DNA from: Flavilitoribacter sp020436695 | GTDB lineage: Bacteria > Bacteroidota > Bacteroidia > Chitinophagales > Saprospiraceae | Assembly: GCA_041392665.1 (NCBI GenBank) | Contig: JAWKLQ010000021.1 | Location: 1 to 64,000, forward strand | DNA: 64,000 bases | Reading direction: 5' to 3' | Shown here: positions 51,337 through 59,788 of the stretch, piece after piece | How the letters are laid out: the number at the start of each line of letters is the position of its first letter | Numbering within the stretch: the first letter of the stretch is position 1 | The notes under the pieces: model-generated | What the model saw: only the letters and a program-made list of their open reading frames with translations | What the model was told of the DNA's origin: nothing | Database searches by the model: none | Translations under genes and position numbers: made by a program

Positions 51337-52059
51337 ATGGAACAGATACAAAAATCCAGTAAAGCCGCCCGCGGCACCGTTACCTGTGACAACACGACTA
51401 TGCATCTGCTAAAAGCCAATGATTTCGTGGCCGAGAGCATTCGCAGGAAAATGGCAGAGCGAAATATATTACTTATCAATATCACTTCTTCTGCCGGAAG
51501 TGGTAAGACCACTTTACTGCAGGAAACTGCCCGCCGGATTGGCGACAAAGTCAATATGAAGATACTGGTAGGCGATCTGGAGACCGAACGCGATGCTGAC
51601 AGGCTGCGGGATGTGGGTGCTGATGCGCTGCAGATCGTTACCGGGGGTATCTGCCATCTGGAAGCGCAGATGGTCTGGCAGGCTATGGAAAGCCTGAACC
51701 TGGACGGCGTTGAACTGCTGATCGTCGAAAATGTAGGTAATCTGGTCTGTCCCGCTTCTTTTGATCTGGGGGAAGATTATCGCGTTACCCTGATCGCTAC
51801 CACCGAGGGCGACGACAAACCGAAGAAATATCCACGCATGTTCCTCACCAGTGAATTGATGCTGGTGTCGAAGGCTGATCTGTTGCCTTATCTACCATTC
51901 TCCGTAGAGGCAGTTGTAGCCGATGCACGTGATGTCAATCCGAATATTCAGGTATTGGAGATTTCCAGCACTACCGGGCAGGGAATTGATGAGTGGTGCA
52001 ACTGGTTGTTGGGGCAGGTGGAGGAAAAGCAGAAAGCGGCTGCGGCCAAGACTTTCTAA
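51337..52059 (+). CDS. hypB: Hydrogenase nickel-incorporation GTPase HypB
   Basis: 240 residues. Walker A is TSSAGSGKTT (about 50-59), switch and Walker B-like DLETERDADRL and VENVGNLVCPA (about 130-140) follow. The metal-site Cys-His is in GGICHLEAQ (about 105-113). Unlike E. coli HypB there is no N-terminal CxxCGC nickel motif and no His-rich tail, so it is the minimal form that relies on HypA for nickel delivery. It starts a run hypB-F-C-D-E-trHb-NHL with its own operator-bearing promoter. Gene name from sequence and context. Confidence 0.95.
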   Translation: MEQIQKSSKAARGTVTCDNTTMHLLKANDFVAESIRRKMAERNILLINITSSAGSGKTTLLQETARRIGDKVNMKILVGDLETERDADRLRDVGADALQIVTGGICHLEAQMVWQAMESLNLDGVELLIVENVGNLVCPASFDLGEDYRVTLIATTEGDDKPKKYPRMFLTSELMLVSKADLLPYLPFSVEAVVADARDVNPNIQVLEISSTTGQGIDEWCNWLLGQVEEKQKAAAAKTF

Positions 52060-52079
52060 GTTTCTAAAACTTAGAAAGT
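52051..52079 (+). repeat. 12-bp hairpin over the hypB stop codon
   Basis: Arms ACTTTCTAAGTT (52051-52062) and AACTTAGAAAGT (52068-52079) around a 5-nt loop. The left arm includes the hypB stop. The hairpin contains TTTCTAA and TTAGAAA half-sites like those in the operators but in everted order. It could terminate or attenuate transcription between hypB and hypF, or bind the same regulator. Confidence 0.6.
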
Positions 52080-52184
52080 ATATCCAAAATCCAAGTAAAT
52101 TAATCACCTCTACCTCTGTTATTTATCATTTTGAGATACAGCCTCTAGGCTTAAACTTTATACTTTCTTAAAAGCAAGATATCC

Positions 52185-54530
52185 ATGCCCACATGGCATC
52201 TCCATATTGAAGGCCAGGTACAGGGGGTTGGTTTTCGCCCTTTTGTCTACCAGATCGCGCAGCAGTACCAACGCTGCGGCTGGGTCAACAATACGACCGA
52301 TGGCTTGCATGTGGTCTTTAATGGAGAGGAAGAAGAGGCAGAAACCTTCTGCCATGCGATTATCGGACAGGCGCCGGTACTGGCCCGGATCAGCAACTAC
52401 CGCCTAAAACAAGTACAGGCTACTGTATTCGATCAATTCCAGATCGTCCATAGTACACCTTCAGGAGCAACGAATCTGCTGATCAGTCCGGACTTCGCCC
52501 TTTGCCCGAATTGCCGAAGAGAATTGCACGAGGCCGGGAATCGTCGCAACGCTTATCCTTTCATCACCTGTACACACTGTGGTCCGCGTTTCTCCATTAT
52601 GCAAAAACTGCCTTACGACCGGGAGACGACCACCATGGTGTCTTTTCAAATGTGCGAATGTTGCGAAAGGGAATACAATGATCCTGCGGATCGGCGCTAT
52701 TATTCCCAGACCAACACCTGTCCGGACTGCACTATTGAACTTACCCTGGCCGGAGCGGATGGTATCTTACATGCCGGTCAGCCTGATGAGCTCATCCAGG
52801 AGGTCGTCCGTCACTGGTCAGACGGTAAGATCGTTGCGATCAAAGGGATCGGAGGATATCTGCTTACCTGTGATGCGGGCAAGCGGGAAAGCGTGCAGGA
52901 GTTGCGTCGAAGAAAACAACGACCCGCCAAACCATTTGCCGTTATGTATCCGAATATCCAGGCAGTCCGGCGGGAAATGCTAATGGATGAACTTGCGGAA
53001 GCGGAACTATTAAGTGCCCGCTCTCCCATTGTATTGCTTCGTCCACAGCCCGGGGCTGCGCCGTCCATCTGCAGAGAAGTGATCGCACCCGGATTGCAGC
53101 GCATAGGAGTGATGATCCCTTATGCCCCATTATTCGAGTTACTACTACGAGCTTTCGGGCGGCCGGTGGTAGCGACCAGTGCCAATATCAGCAAAGCGCC
53201 TATTGTCTATGAAGATGATAAAGCGTTGGAAGAACTCCGAAGCACGGCTGATTATCTGCTCATAAACAATCGCCGGATCGTAGTGCCGCAAGATGATAGT
53301 CTGGTACAATTCACTCCATTAAAAAAACAAAAAATTGTACTGCGTCGCAGCCGGGGCATGGCCCCTACCTTCCTGCAAAGTAATACGCACTGGCCGGCAA
53401 ACAGCATCCTTGCCACCGGAGCACAACTCAAAAGCACTTTCACGCTGCTGCACCAACAGAATACCTACATCAGCCAGTATTTCGGCGATCTCGAACATTT
53501 TGATACGGAGCAAAGCTACCGACATAGCCTGCAGCACTTTCTGCAATTGTTACAGGCCCGGCCGGAACGCATTCTGATCGATACACACCCCGACTATGCG
53601 GCTGCCCATTACGGCCGCCAACTAGCCGGGCAGTTTGGCGTAGAAGTGGAAGCTTTTCAACACCATCAGGCTCATTTCGGAGCTATTCTGGGGGAAAGAC
53701 AACTGATCGATCATCCGGAAACCATACTGGGCGTGATCTGGGACGGCACCGGTCTGGGCGATGACGGGATGATCTGGGGTGGAGAGTTTTTCACCTACCG
53801 TGATCATACGTTCCGGCACTGTGGCCAATGGGAATACTTCGACCACATTCTTGGTGATAAAATGCCGAAAGAACCCCGCATATCTGCGCTGAGTGCTTCC
53901 TGGGGGCTGTCTGGCGCGCAGACATCACTGCGTTCCCAATTCAGCGATGCTGAATGGGATCTGTACCGGAAAGTCCTTCAAAAAGGCAGTGCGATCCGTA
54001 CTTCCAGCGTCGGTCGCCTTTTTGATGCCGTCGCATCTCTGTTGGGATTGATCGGCCGGCAGTATTACGAAGGGGAAGCCGCCATGCAGTTGGAAGACCT
54101 GGCACGGGCTTATGTAGACCGGCATGGGTCTGACCATTTGCCGTCCTATCTCCCGGAAGGAGATCTTTCCGGGTGCATTCCCACTAAAGCGATCCTGGAA
54201 CGGGTATTACAGGACCTTAAATACGGCATTGCGGTTGATTGCATTGCTGCCGGTTTCCATTTTACCCTGGTCCAGGCAATCGCTAAAGTAGCCGGGGAAG
54301 AGCAGGTAAAACATATTGCCTTTAATGGAGGTGTATTTCAGAACAGCTTATTGGTCGACTTGTTGATCCATCATCTGGGAGGACCGTTCAGCCTGTATTT
54401 TCACGAAGAACTGTCGCCGAACGATGAAAATGTATCTTTCGGACAGCTCGTCTGTCATCATATAGCCAACAAGAAAAAAGATCTTTTACCACAAAATCTT
54501 GAAGCGCATGTGCTTAGCAATTCCAGGTAA
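52185..54530 (+). CDS. hypF: Carbamoyltransferase HypF
   Basis: 781 residues, normal length. It begins with an acylphosphatase domain (GQVQGVGFRPFVYQIA, about 9-24). Two zinc-finger pairs follow (CPNCRREL about 107-114 and CTHCGPRF about 128-135; CECCEREY and CPDC further on). The YrdC-like domain lies at about 200-385 (AIKGIGGYLL, RPAKPFAVM). The Kae1-like C-terminal domain contains HHQAHFGA (about 490-497) and GVIWDGTGLGDDG. It makes the thiocarbamate that becomes the CN ligand on the active-site iron, working with HypE. The start is 125 bp past hypB, beyond the hairpin. Confidence 0.97.
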   Translation: MPTWHLHIEGQVQGVGFRPFVYQIAQQYQRCGWVNNTTDGLHVVFNGEEEEAETFCHAIIGQAPVLARISNYRLKQVQATVFDQFQIVHSTPSGATNLLISPDFALCPNCRRELHEAGNRRNAYPFITCTHCGPRFSIMQKLPYDRETTTMVSFQMCECCEREYNDPADRRYYSQTNTCPDCTIELTLAGADGILHAGQPDELIQEVVRHWSDGKIVAIKGIGGYLLTCDAGKRESVQELRRRKQRPAKPFAVMYPNIQAVRREMLMDELAEAELLSARSPIVLLRPQPGAAPSICREVIAPGLQRIGVMIPYAPLFELLLRAFGRPVVATSANISKAPIVYEDDKALEELRSTADYLLINNRRIVVPQDDSLVQFTPLKKQKIVLRRSRGMAPTFLQSNTHWPANSILATGAQLKSTFTLLHQQNTYISQYFGDLEHFDTEQSYRHSLQHFLQLLQARPERILIDTHPDYAAAHYGRQLAGQFGVEVEAFQHHQAHFGAILGERQLIDHPETILGVIWDGTGLGDDGMIWGGEFFTYRDHTFRHCGQWEYFDHILGDKMPKEPRISALSASWGLSGAQTSLRSQFSDAEWDLYRKVLQKGSAIRTSSVGRLFDAVASLLGLIGRQYYEGEAAMQLEDLARAYVDRHGSDHLPSYLPEGDLSGCIPTKAILERVLQDLKYGIAVDCIAAGFHFTLVQAIAKVAGEEQVKHIAFNGGVFQNSLLVDLLIHHLGGPFSLYFHEELSPNDENVSFGQLVCHHIANKKKDLLPQNLEAHVLSNSR

Positions 54531-54792
54531 AATAAAATCCATCGAAAGTCAGTTTGACGGACTGGTACGGGTCGCAAAGGTATCCTTCGGAGGCATCATT
54601 AAAGAAGCCAGTCTCGAAATGGTACCGCACGCCAAGGTGGATGATTATGTACTCGTGCACGTAGGTGTCGCCATCAGTGTAGTGGATGAGGAAGAAGCCA
54701 AAAAGACATTCCGCTATCTCGCAGAGATGGGAGAAGTGGAAGAAGAACTGGGTATTTCGGAGATGCTGCCGGATAAGGAGGAGTATGATTGA
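54508..54792 (+). CDS. hypC: Hydrogenase assembly chaperone HypC
   Basis: 94 residues starting at ATG 54508 to give MCLAIPGKIKSIE, whose Cys2 is required for iron handling after Met removal. The frame opens nine bases earlier at a TTG, which was rejected because it would bury Cys2. The gene overlaps the hypF end by 23 bp. VLVHVGVAISVVDEEEA matches the family centre. The stop codon runs directly into an 8-bp tandem repeat. HypC ferries the Fe(CN)2CO unit between HypD and HupL. Confidence 0.95.
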   Translation: MCLAIPGKIKSIESQFDGLVRVAKVSFGGIIKEASLEMVPHAKVDDYVLVHVGVAISVVDEEEAKKTFRYLAEMGEVEEELGISEMLPDKEEYD

Positions 54793-54899
54793 TGTTGTGA
54801 TGTTGTGATGTTGTGATGTTGTGATGTTGTGATGTTGTGATGTTGTGATGTTGTGATGTTGTGATGTTGTGATGTTGTGATGTTGTGATGTTGTGATGT
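54791..54899 (+). repeat. About 13.6 copies of the 8-bp unit GATGTTGT between hypC and hypD
   Basis: Perfect copies fill the whole spacer from the hypC stop to within 31 bp of the hypD start. Because 8 is not a multiple of 3, slippage would change spacing rather than a coding frame. On the minus strand the repeat spells an ITTSQHHN peptide, which is not a real protein. A degenerate relative lies at 4591-4640. Confidence 0.97.
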
Positions 54900-54929
54900 A
54901 AATCTCCAAATTCTCACAAAAATTCAAAC

Positions 54930-56030
54930 ATGAAGTTCCTATCCGAATATAGAGATCCCGAACTGGCCGAACGCTACCTTGAAGAGATCAGGCATACCAT
55001 TACCCAACCGTGGACGATCATGGAGGTCTGTGGCGGACAGACCCATAGTTTGGTCAAGAACGGGATCCTCAATATGTTGCCTTCGGAGATCACCATGGTA
55101 CACGGCCCCGGTTGCCCGGTCTGTGTAACGCCGATCAACCTGATCGATAAAGCGCTGTATCTGGCCGAAGAAAAAGGAGTCATACTTTGCTCTTTCGGAG
55201 ACATGTTGCGCGTGCCCGGGTCCGAGAGAAGTCTGCTGCAGGCCAAAGCGGAAGGTGCGGATGTCCGCATTCTCTATTCTCCGCTGGAGGCGGTCAAACT
55301 GGCGGAGGAAAATCCCGACAAAGAGGTCGTGTTTTTTGCCGTCGGTTTCGAGACTACGGCGCCGGCGAATGCCCTATCGGTAATCCACGCCCACCGGCTG
55401 GGATTAAAGAATTATTCCATACTCGCTTCCCACGTATTGGTGCCCCCGGCCATTGAGGCGGTCATGAACGACGAAGAAAGTAACATACAAGCCTTTCTGG
55501 CGGCCGGCCACGTATGCACCATCATGGGTATCGATGAGTACTACCCACTGGTTGATAAATTTAATATTCCTATGGTAGTTACCGGTTTTGAACCGGTCGA
55601 TCTGCTACAGGGTATATTGATGACGGTGCAGCAGTTGGAGAAAGGGGAAGCCCAGGTAGAAAACCAATACAGTCGGGTAGTCAAACCGGAAGGTAACCCG
55701 GAAGCCCGCAAGGTGATCGAACGGGTCTTTCAGATCAACGATCGGGAATGGCGGGGTATTGGTACCATCCCCATGAGTGGCTATGAGGTTCGGAAAGAAT
55801 TTGCGGCCTTTGACGCTAATCTGAAATTCCACGTTGACATTGCCAAAGCCGAAGAAAGCAGCGAATGCATTGCCGGCCTGGTACTAAAGGGGATCAAAAA
55901 GCCACATGAATGCCCGCAGTTCGGTAAAAAGTGTAAGCCGGAGATGCCTCTGGGAGCACCCATGGTTAGCTCGGAAGGTGCCTGTGCAGCGTATTATCAT
56001 TTTCATCAGGCTATGGATGCTGTGATATGA
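54930..56030 (+). CDS. hypD: Hydrogenase formation protein HypD
   Basis: 366 residues. The Fe(CN)2CO-assembly motifs are intact: MEVCGGQTHSLVKNGI (about 31-46), MVHGPGCPVCVTP (about 56-68), and the C-terminal cluster region with PHECPQFGKKCKPEMPLGAPMVSSEGAC. HypD scaffolds assembly of the iron-CN-CO ligand set with HypC and HypE, using its own iron-sulfur cluster. The gene begins 137 bp after hypC, beyond the repeat array. Length is normal. Confidence 0.97.
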   Translation: MKFLSEYRDPELAERYLEEIRHTITQPWTIMEVCGGQTHSLVKNGILNMLPSEITMVHGPGCPVCVTPINLIDKALYLAEEKGVILCSFGDMLRVPGSERSLLQAKAEGADVRILYSPLEAVKLAEENPDKEVVFFAVGFETTAPANALSVIHAHRLGLKNYSILASHVLVPPAIEAVMNDEESNIQAFLAAGHVCTIMGIDEYYPLVDKFNIPMVVTGFEPVDLLQGILMTVQQLEKGEAQVENQYSRVVKPEGNPEARKVIERVFQINDREWRGIGTIPMSGYEVRKEFAAFDANLKFHVDIAKAEESSECIAGLVLKGIKKPHECPQFGKKCKPEMPLGAPMVSSEGACAAYYHFHQAMDAVI

Positions 56031-56209
56031 TCATGCGCATCGCGTAATGATCATCCCGTATAAAGCCCAGTGGGCTGAAATCGGGATTGTGATGTTGAAA
56101 TACTGTAATAAAAAGCGGTGGTTGATCCTTGCCAAAGCTGAGGACAGGAGAAAAGAAGTATCATCTATATTTATTTTCGTACCAACCACTTTCCACTCAA
56201 AGAACAGTC

Positions 56210-57268
56210 ATGTCGGAAACAAAACTGAAAATGCAACTCCAATGCCCCATGCCCAAACTGGATTTTGAGGTGATCACACTGGGGCACGGCAGTGGCGGGC
56301 TTTTAACCAATAAATTGCTGGACAGCGGAGTTTTCGATCTGTTGAGCAATGAGCTACTGGACAAACGGCACGATGGAGCGACCATTGAACTGAATGGGAA
56401 AACGGCCTTCACCACGGATAGCTTTGTCATTTCTCCGGTATTTTTCCCGGGTGGGAATATTGGTGAGCTGGCGGTCAACGGCACCGTCAACGATCTGGCC
56501 ATGTGCGGAGCGATACCGAAATATTTGTCATTGAGCTTCATCATCGAGGAAGGGCTGCGGATGGAAGAATTTTGGGACATCCTGGTAGCCATCAAATTCG
56601 CCTGCGAAAAAGCAGGCGTACAGGTCATTACAGGTGATACCAAAGTAGTTGAGCGCGGTAAAGGAGATAAGATCTTCATCAATACTACCGGCATCGGGGA
56701 AGTACATCCAAACGCACAAATAGGAATTGAACGGATAAAGGCAGGAGATAAGATCATCGTTAGTGAGCGACTGGCCACGCATGGGATCGCCATTATGTCG
56801 GTCCGGGAAGGATTGGAATTTGAAACCAGCATCGAAAGTGATACCCGGCCACTTAATCAGATGGTGAAAGACCTGCTGGATGAATTTGGCGACCAGGTAC
56901 ATCTGCTGCGCGATCCTACCCGGGGCGGAGTGGCCACGGTGTTGAATGAAATTGCCCGCGATACCCGGCTGGGCATCGATATTATCCAGAAGAACATCCC
57001 GGTAGAGGAACAGGTGGACGGTGCCTGTGAAATGTTGGGGCTGGATCCACTGTATGTTGCCAATGAAGGCATTTTCATAGCCGTAGCCGAAGCAGCAGCA
57101 GCAGATGCCATGGTAGCACAAATACAGCGTCATCCCGACGGCAGGCATGCAACCGTTATCGGAGAAGTAGTGGAAACCCATCCCCGGCAAGTCATTCTGA
57201 CCAGCGGCATCGGTGGTAAAAGAGTGGTCAATATGTTAGCGGGAGAGCAGCTTCCCAGAATATGTTAG
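56210..57268 (+). CDS. hypE: Carbamoyl dehydratase HypE
   Basis: 352 residues from ATG 56210 (MSETKLKMQLQCPMPKLDF); the frame is open 27 codons earlier. PurM-like ATP-binding fold with ITLGHGSGG (about 22-30), DSFVISPVFFPGGNIGELAVNGTVND, ITGDTKVVERG and LRDPTRGGVATVLNEIA. It ends in the PRIC tail whose terminal Cys carries the CN precursor. It dehydrates the thiocarboxamide from HypF to a thiocyanate. It follows hypD by 179 bp and precedes the truncated haemoglobin by 20 bp. Confidence 0.97.
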   Translation: MSETKLKMQLQCPMPKLDFEVITLGHGSGGLLTNKLLDSGVFDLLSNELLDKRHDGATIELNGKTAFTTDSFVISPVFFPGGNIGELAVNGTVNDLAMCGAIPKYLSLSFIIEEGLRMEEFWDILVAIKFACEKAGVQVITGDTKVVERGKGDKIFINTTGIGEVHPNAQIGIERIKAGDKIIVSERLATHGIAIMSVREGLEFETSIESDTRPLNQMVKDLLDEFGDQVHLLRDPTRGGVATVLNEIARDTRLGIDIIQKNIPVEEQVDGACEMLGLDPLYVANEGIFIAVAEAAAADAMVAQIQRHPDGRHATVIGEVVETHPRQVILTSGIGGKRVVNMLAGEQLPRIC

Positions 57269-57288
57269 TGTAAAAAGAAGCGATTAAC

Positions 57289-57690
57289 ATGAAAACCGAC
57301 ATCCGGGACCGGAACGACATCATTCAACTGATCAACGGCTTTTACGACAAGCTGCTGGAAGATGAATTGATGGCTCCACTCTTTATTGATGTAGCCCGGA
57401 TCAATCTGTCGGAACATCTCCCGATACTTTATGATTTTTGGGAGAGTACGCTTTTTCAGGCCGGAAAATACCGGCGAGATGCCATGCAACCGCATCTGGA
57501 CCTGCATTTTGAACACCGGCTTACCAATGAGCATTTTGAACGATGGTTGCAATTATTTGATCAGACCGTAGATGAGCTGTTCGAAGGAGAAATTGCGCAA
57601 AACGCCAAAGTGCGGGCGCTTTCCATCGCAACGATAATCCGCATAAAGATCTATAACCTGGAAAAAAAACGTCTTGAACTCAACAACTGA
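57289..57690 (+). CDS. Group III truncated haemoglobin
   Basis: 133 residues. The group III pattern is intact: DIIQLINGFYDKLLED (about 10-25), LFIDVARINLSEHLPILYDFWES (about 31-53) and the proximal His in MQPHLDLHFEHRLTNEHFERW (about 66-86). Haem-binding His residues (H68, H72, H75 and H82 region) lie in helix F. These proteins bind oxygen or NO. The gene is 20 bp after hypE and overlaps the next by 17 bp, so it belongs to the hyp transcript. Possible roles: oxygen sensing or protection during aerobic hydrogen oxidation (inference). Confidence 0.92.
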   Translation: MKTDIRDRNDIIQLINGFYDKLLEDELMAPLFIDVARINLSEHLPILYDFWESTLFQAGKYRRDAMQPHLDLHFEHRLTNEHFERWLQLFDQTVDELFEGEIAQNAKVRALSIATIIRIKIYNLEKKRLELNN

Positions 57691-58708
57691 ACAACTGGCT
57701 CCGCTGGTAAAGAATATTCGGACCTTTAAAGGTGCCGAAGACAGTCCGCTGCTGGCTCCAAGAGGGGTTTTTCTGGTTGATGGCCGGCTGTTTATTGCCG
57801 ATACTGCCCAAAACCGGGTGTTTATCTGGCACCGGATGCCGGATTCGGAATTCCAGGCACCCGATGTGGTACTGGGCCAAAGTAAAAAAGCCCTGACCGG
57901 TCGCAATGCCGGAAGTAAGGTTACTGCCGCTACCCTATTCTACCCATCCGGACTATGGTCGGACGGGCGCCGTCTGATCGTTGCGGATGCCTGGAACCAT
58001 CGGGTGCTCATTTGGCAAAACATTCCCACGGAAGATGGACAGGAGGCCGATGTTGTGTTAGGACAGCCGGATTTTTATCACAACGATCCCAATGTGGAAG
58101 GCATCGGTCACTCGCCGTCGGCCCGATCTCTCAACTGGCCGTATGGCGTATTCTCCGACGGTGAGCGTTTGTGGATCGCCGACACCGGCAACCGACGGGT
58201 ATTATATTTTGAAAGTATCCCAACTGAAAGTTACGCAGCGGCTGATCAGGTGATCGGTAAACCCGGATTTGAGGAAAGAGATTACGACCATGAGGACCCG
58301 ATCTGGCCCTATTCGGTCAAGATCAGTCCGGAAGGTGTAATGGCCGTGACGGACACCCAGTATTACCGCATATTGCTCTGGAAAGACTGGACCACCGCTT
58401 TTCAACAGAAGGCGGATGTGATCATTGGGCAGGCTTCCTTTGCGGGTAACGGACAGAACCAGTTTGGTTGGTTTCCGCAGGCTAATACCCTAAACTGGTG
58501 TTACGACACCTGTTTTTACCGGAAAGGCCTCTGGGTTGCGGACACGGGCAACAGCCGCGCACTATGGTTTGATCAGATCCCGGAAAGCCATAATCGGGAA
58601 GCAGACAACCTACTTGGACAGGATAATTCTTCAGACCGGCAGCGAAAACAAAAATACCATCTGGACAACAGAAGGCAGTCTGTACTGGCCTTTTCAGATC
58701 TGTATTGA
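57674..58708 (+). CDS. NHL-repeat propeller protein with a C-terminal frameshift
   Basis: 344 residues in frame starting at TTG (no ATG is suitably placed), overlapping the haemoglobin gene by 17 bp. NHL blades are at about 28-53, 90-115, 154-180, 210-236 and 272-300, each ending in an IADTxxNRV-like turn. After residue 318 (DNSSDRQ) the sequence stops resembling a blade. A sixth blade, LYWPFQICIENETMVVADTG, is encoded in the next frame and ends at 58772. A one-base shift near 58630-58645 would rejoin it into a six-bladed propeller of about 365 residues. NHL proteins are neighbours of group 2a hydrogenases; the job may be protein-protein contact. Assembly error or true disruption cannot be told apart here. 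Confidence 0.8.
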   Translation: MNSTTEQLAPLVKNIRTFKGAEDSPLLAPRGVFLVDGRLFIADTAQNRVFIWHRMPDSEFQAPDVVLGQSKKALTGRNAGSKVTAATLFYPSGLWSDGRRLIVADAWNHRVLIWQNIPTEDGQEADVVLGQPDFYHNDPNVEGIGHSPSARSLNWPYGVFSDGERLWIADTGNRRVLYFESIPTESYAAADQVIGKPGFEERDYDHEDPIWPYSVKISPEGVMAVTDTQYYRILLWKDWTTAFQQKADVIIGQASFAGNGQNQFGWFPQANTLNWCYDTCFYRKGLWVADTGNSRALWFDQIPESHNREADNLLGQDNSSDRQRKQKYHLDNRRQSVLAFSDLY

Positions 58709-58937
58709 AAATGAAACCATGGTCGTAGCCGATACGGGTAATCACCGGATCGTGATCAACCAGTTGGTTTAAGAGTTTGGCTGGTATTCGGCATCCGGCC
58801 ATTGTTTATGGTAAGATCAAGCCGAATCAGAAACGATACTAGATCGGAGTTAAGCGCTCTCCAAGCACGTTTTTTCTGCCTCACGTGACTCGGTAGTGCT
58901 TGACTCTGGATTGAAAAGAACGTTAAGACTAATAACT

Positions 58938-59558
58938 ATGGAAGCTTCACTCCCACTCTTTTTCGCCGCAGTAATCGGCTTCGGACACGCCTTCGAAGCA
59001 GATCATCTGGTAGCCGTGGGTAGTATCGTCAGTAAACGGGACCGGCTCCTGCTGGCGATCAAGGATGGTATCTACTGGGGATTGGGACATACCTCTACCA
59101 TCTTCCTCATCGGCCTCGTAATGATCATCGGACAGGCGACTTTCCTGAACGATTATTTCGGCTATTTTGAGGCAGGTGTGGGGTTAATGCTGATTCTGCT
59201 GGGGCTCTACCGATTGTACAAATACCGCCACCACAAAGCCGAACTGGACCATCTCATCGACGGGCATGATCACCACCACCTGGCTTACGGAGTGGGACTG
59301 ATACACGGGCTGGCCGGAAGTGGGGCCATGGTGCTCCTCGTCATGACCGAAGTAAAGGGCAGTTTCAATAGCTTGTTGTATCTACTCATATTCGGCCTGG
59401 GTTCCATTGCCGGCATGTTGGTAGCAGCCGGAATTTTCAGCCTGCCCTTTTCCAAAAAACTCTCTGGAAAACGTGGTCTCAAACTGGCACTGATCATGAC
59501 CTCTTCCATATTGTGCATCGGTTATGGCTTGTACATCATGTCCGAAAATCTGATATGA
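58938..59558 (+). CDS. Nickel/cobalt transporter (UreH/NiCoT-like)
   Basis: 206 residues from ATG 58938 (MEASLPLFFAAVIGF). About six hydrophobic helices. The metal-binding signature GHAFEADHLVAVG (about 17-29) is present and a second His-rich loop, HKAELDHLIDGHDHHH (about 97-112), binds metal in the periplasm or cytosol. GLGHTSTIFLIGLVM is another family segment. It imports nickel, which HypA/HypB then insert into the hydrogenase. The gene overlaps the next by four bases (ATGA). Confidence 0.9.
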   Translation: MEASLPLFFAAVIGFGHAFEADHLVAVGSIVSKRDRLLLAIKDGIYWGLGHTSTIFLIGLVMIIGQATFLNDYFGYFEAGVGLMLILLGLYRLYKYRHHKAELDHLIDGHDHHHLAYGVGLIHGLAGSGAMVLLVMTEVKGSFNSLLYLLIFGLGSIAGMLVAAGIFSLPFSKKLSGKRGLKLALIMTSSILCIGYGLYIMSENLI

Positions 59559-59788
59559 TCATGGAAGATTATGATCCCAAGGCATTTTTATTATTTGCGC
59601 TAGAGCATTTTTCGATCCCTGTACAATCGGAAAACGGAAAGATGGTACATTTAGAAAACGATTATACCATTGAGATCGAAGAACGTGATCTGTTCAAGCT
59701 GATACAGAACGAGCAGGTGATCGCGCCTTTCGCCGGAGTTGAGGAACTGTGTCTTTTCATCCAACAGGATATGCAATTGAATGACTAA
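59555..59788 (+). CDS. Unknown 77-aa protein coupled to the nickel transporter
   Basis: No family recognised. It is small, acidic and cytoplasmic, with DYTIEIEERDLFKLI in the centre and a possible short amphipathic helix at the end (ELCLFIQQDMQLN). Starts in an ATGA overlap with the transporter stop and itself overlaps the BFN gene by 8 bp, so the three are translated as a unit. The ATG two codons downstream is equally possible as start. Confidence 0.6.
   Translation: MIMEDYDPKAFLLFALEHFSIPVQSENGKMVHLENDYTIEIEERDLFKLIQNEQVIAPFAGVEELCLFIQQDMQLND

Noticed and set aside
54791..54899. CRISPR array
   Set aside because: Units are 8 bp without spacers; this is a microsatellite, and no cas genes are present.
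54514..54927. Minus-strand frame of repeated ITTSQHHN units
   Set aside because: It is the translation of the 8-bp GATGTTGT microsatellite and overlaps hypC; the repeat itself explains the long frame.
56047..56268. 73-residue plus-strand frame between hypD and hypE
   Set aside because: It overlaps the hypE start, has no family marks, and its start is in a spacer with short palindromes.
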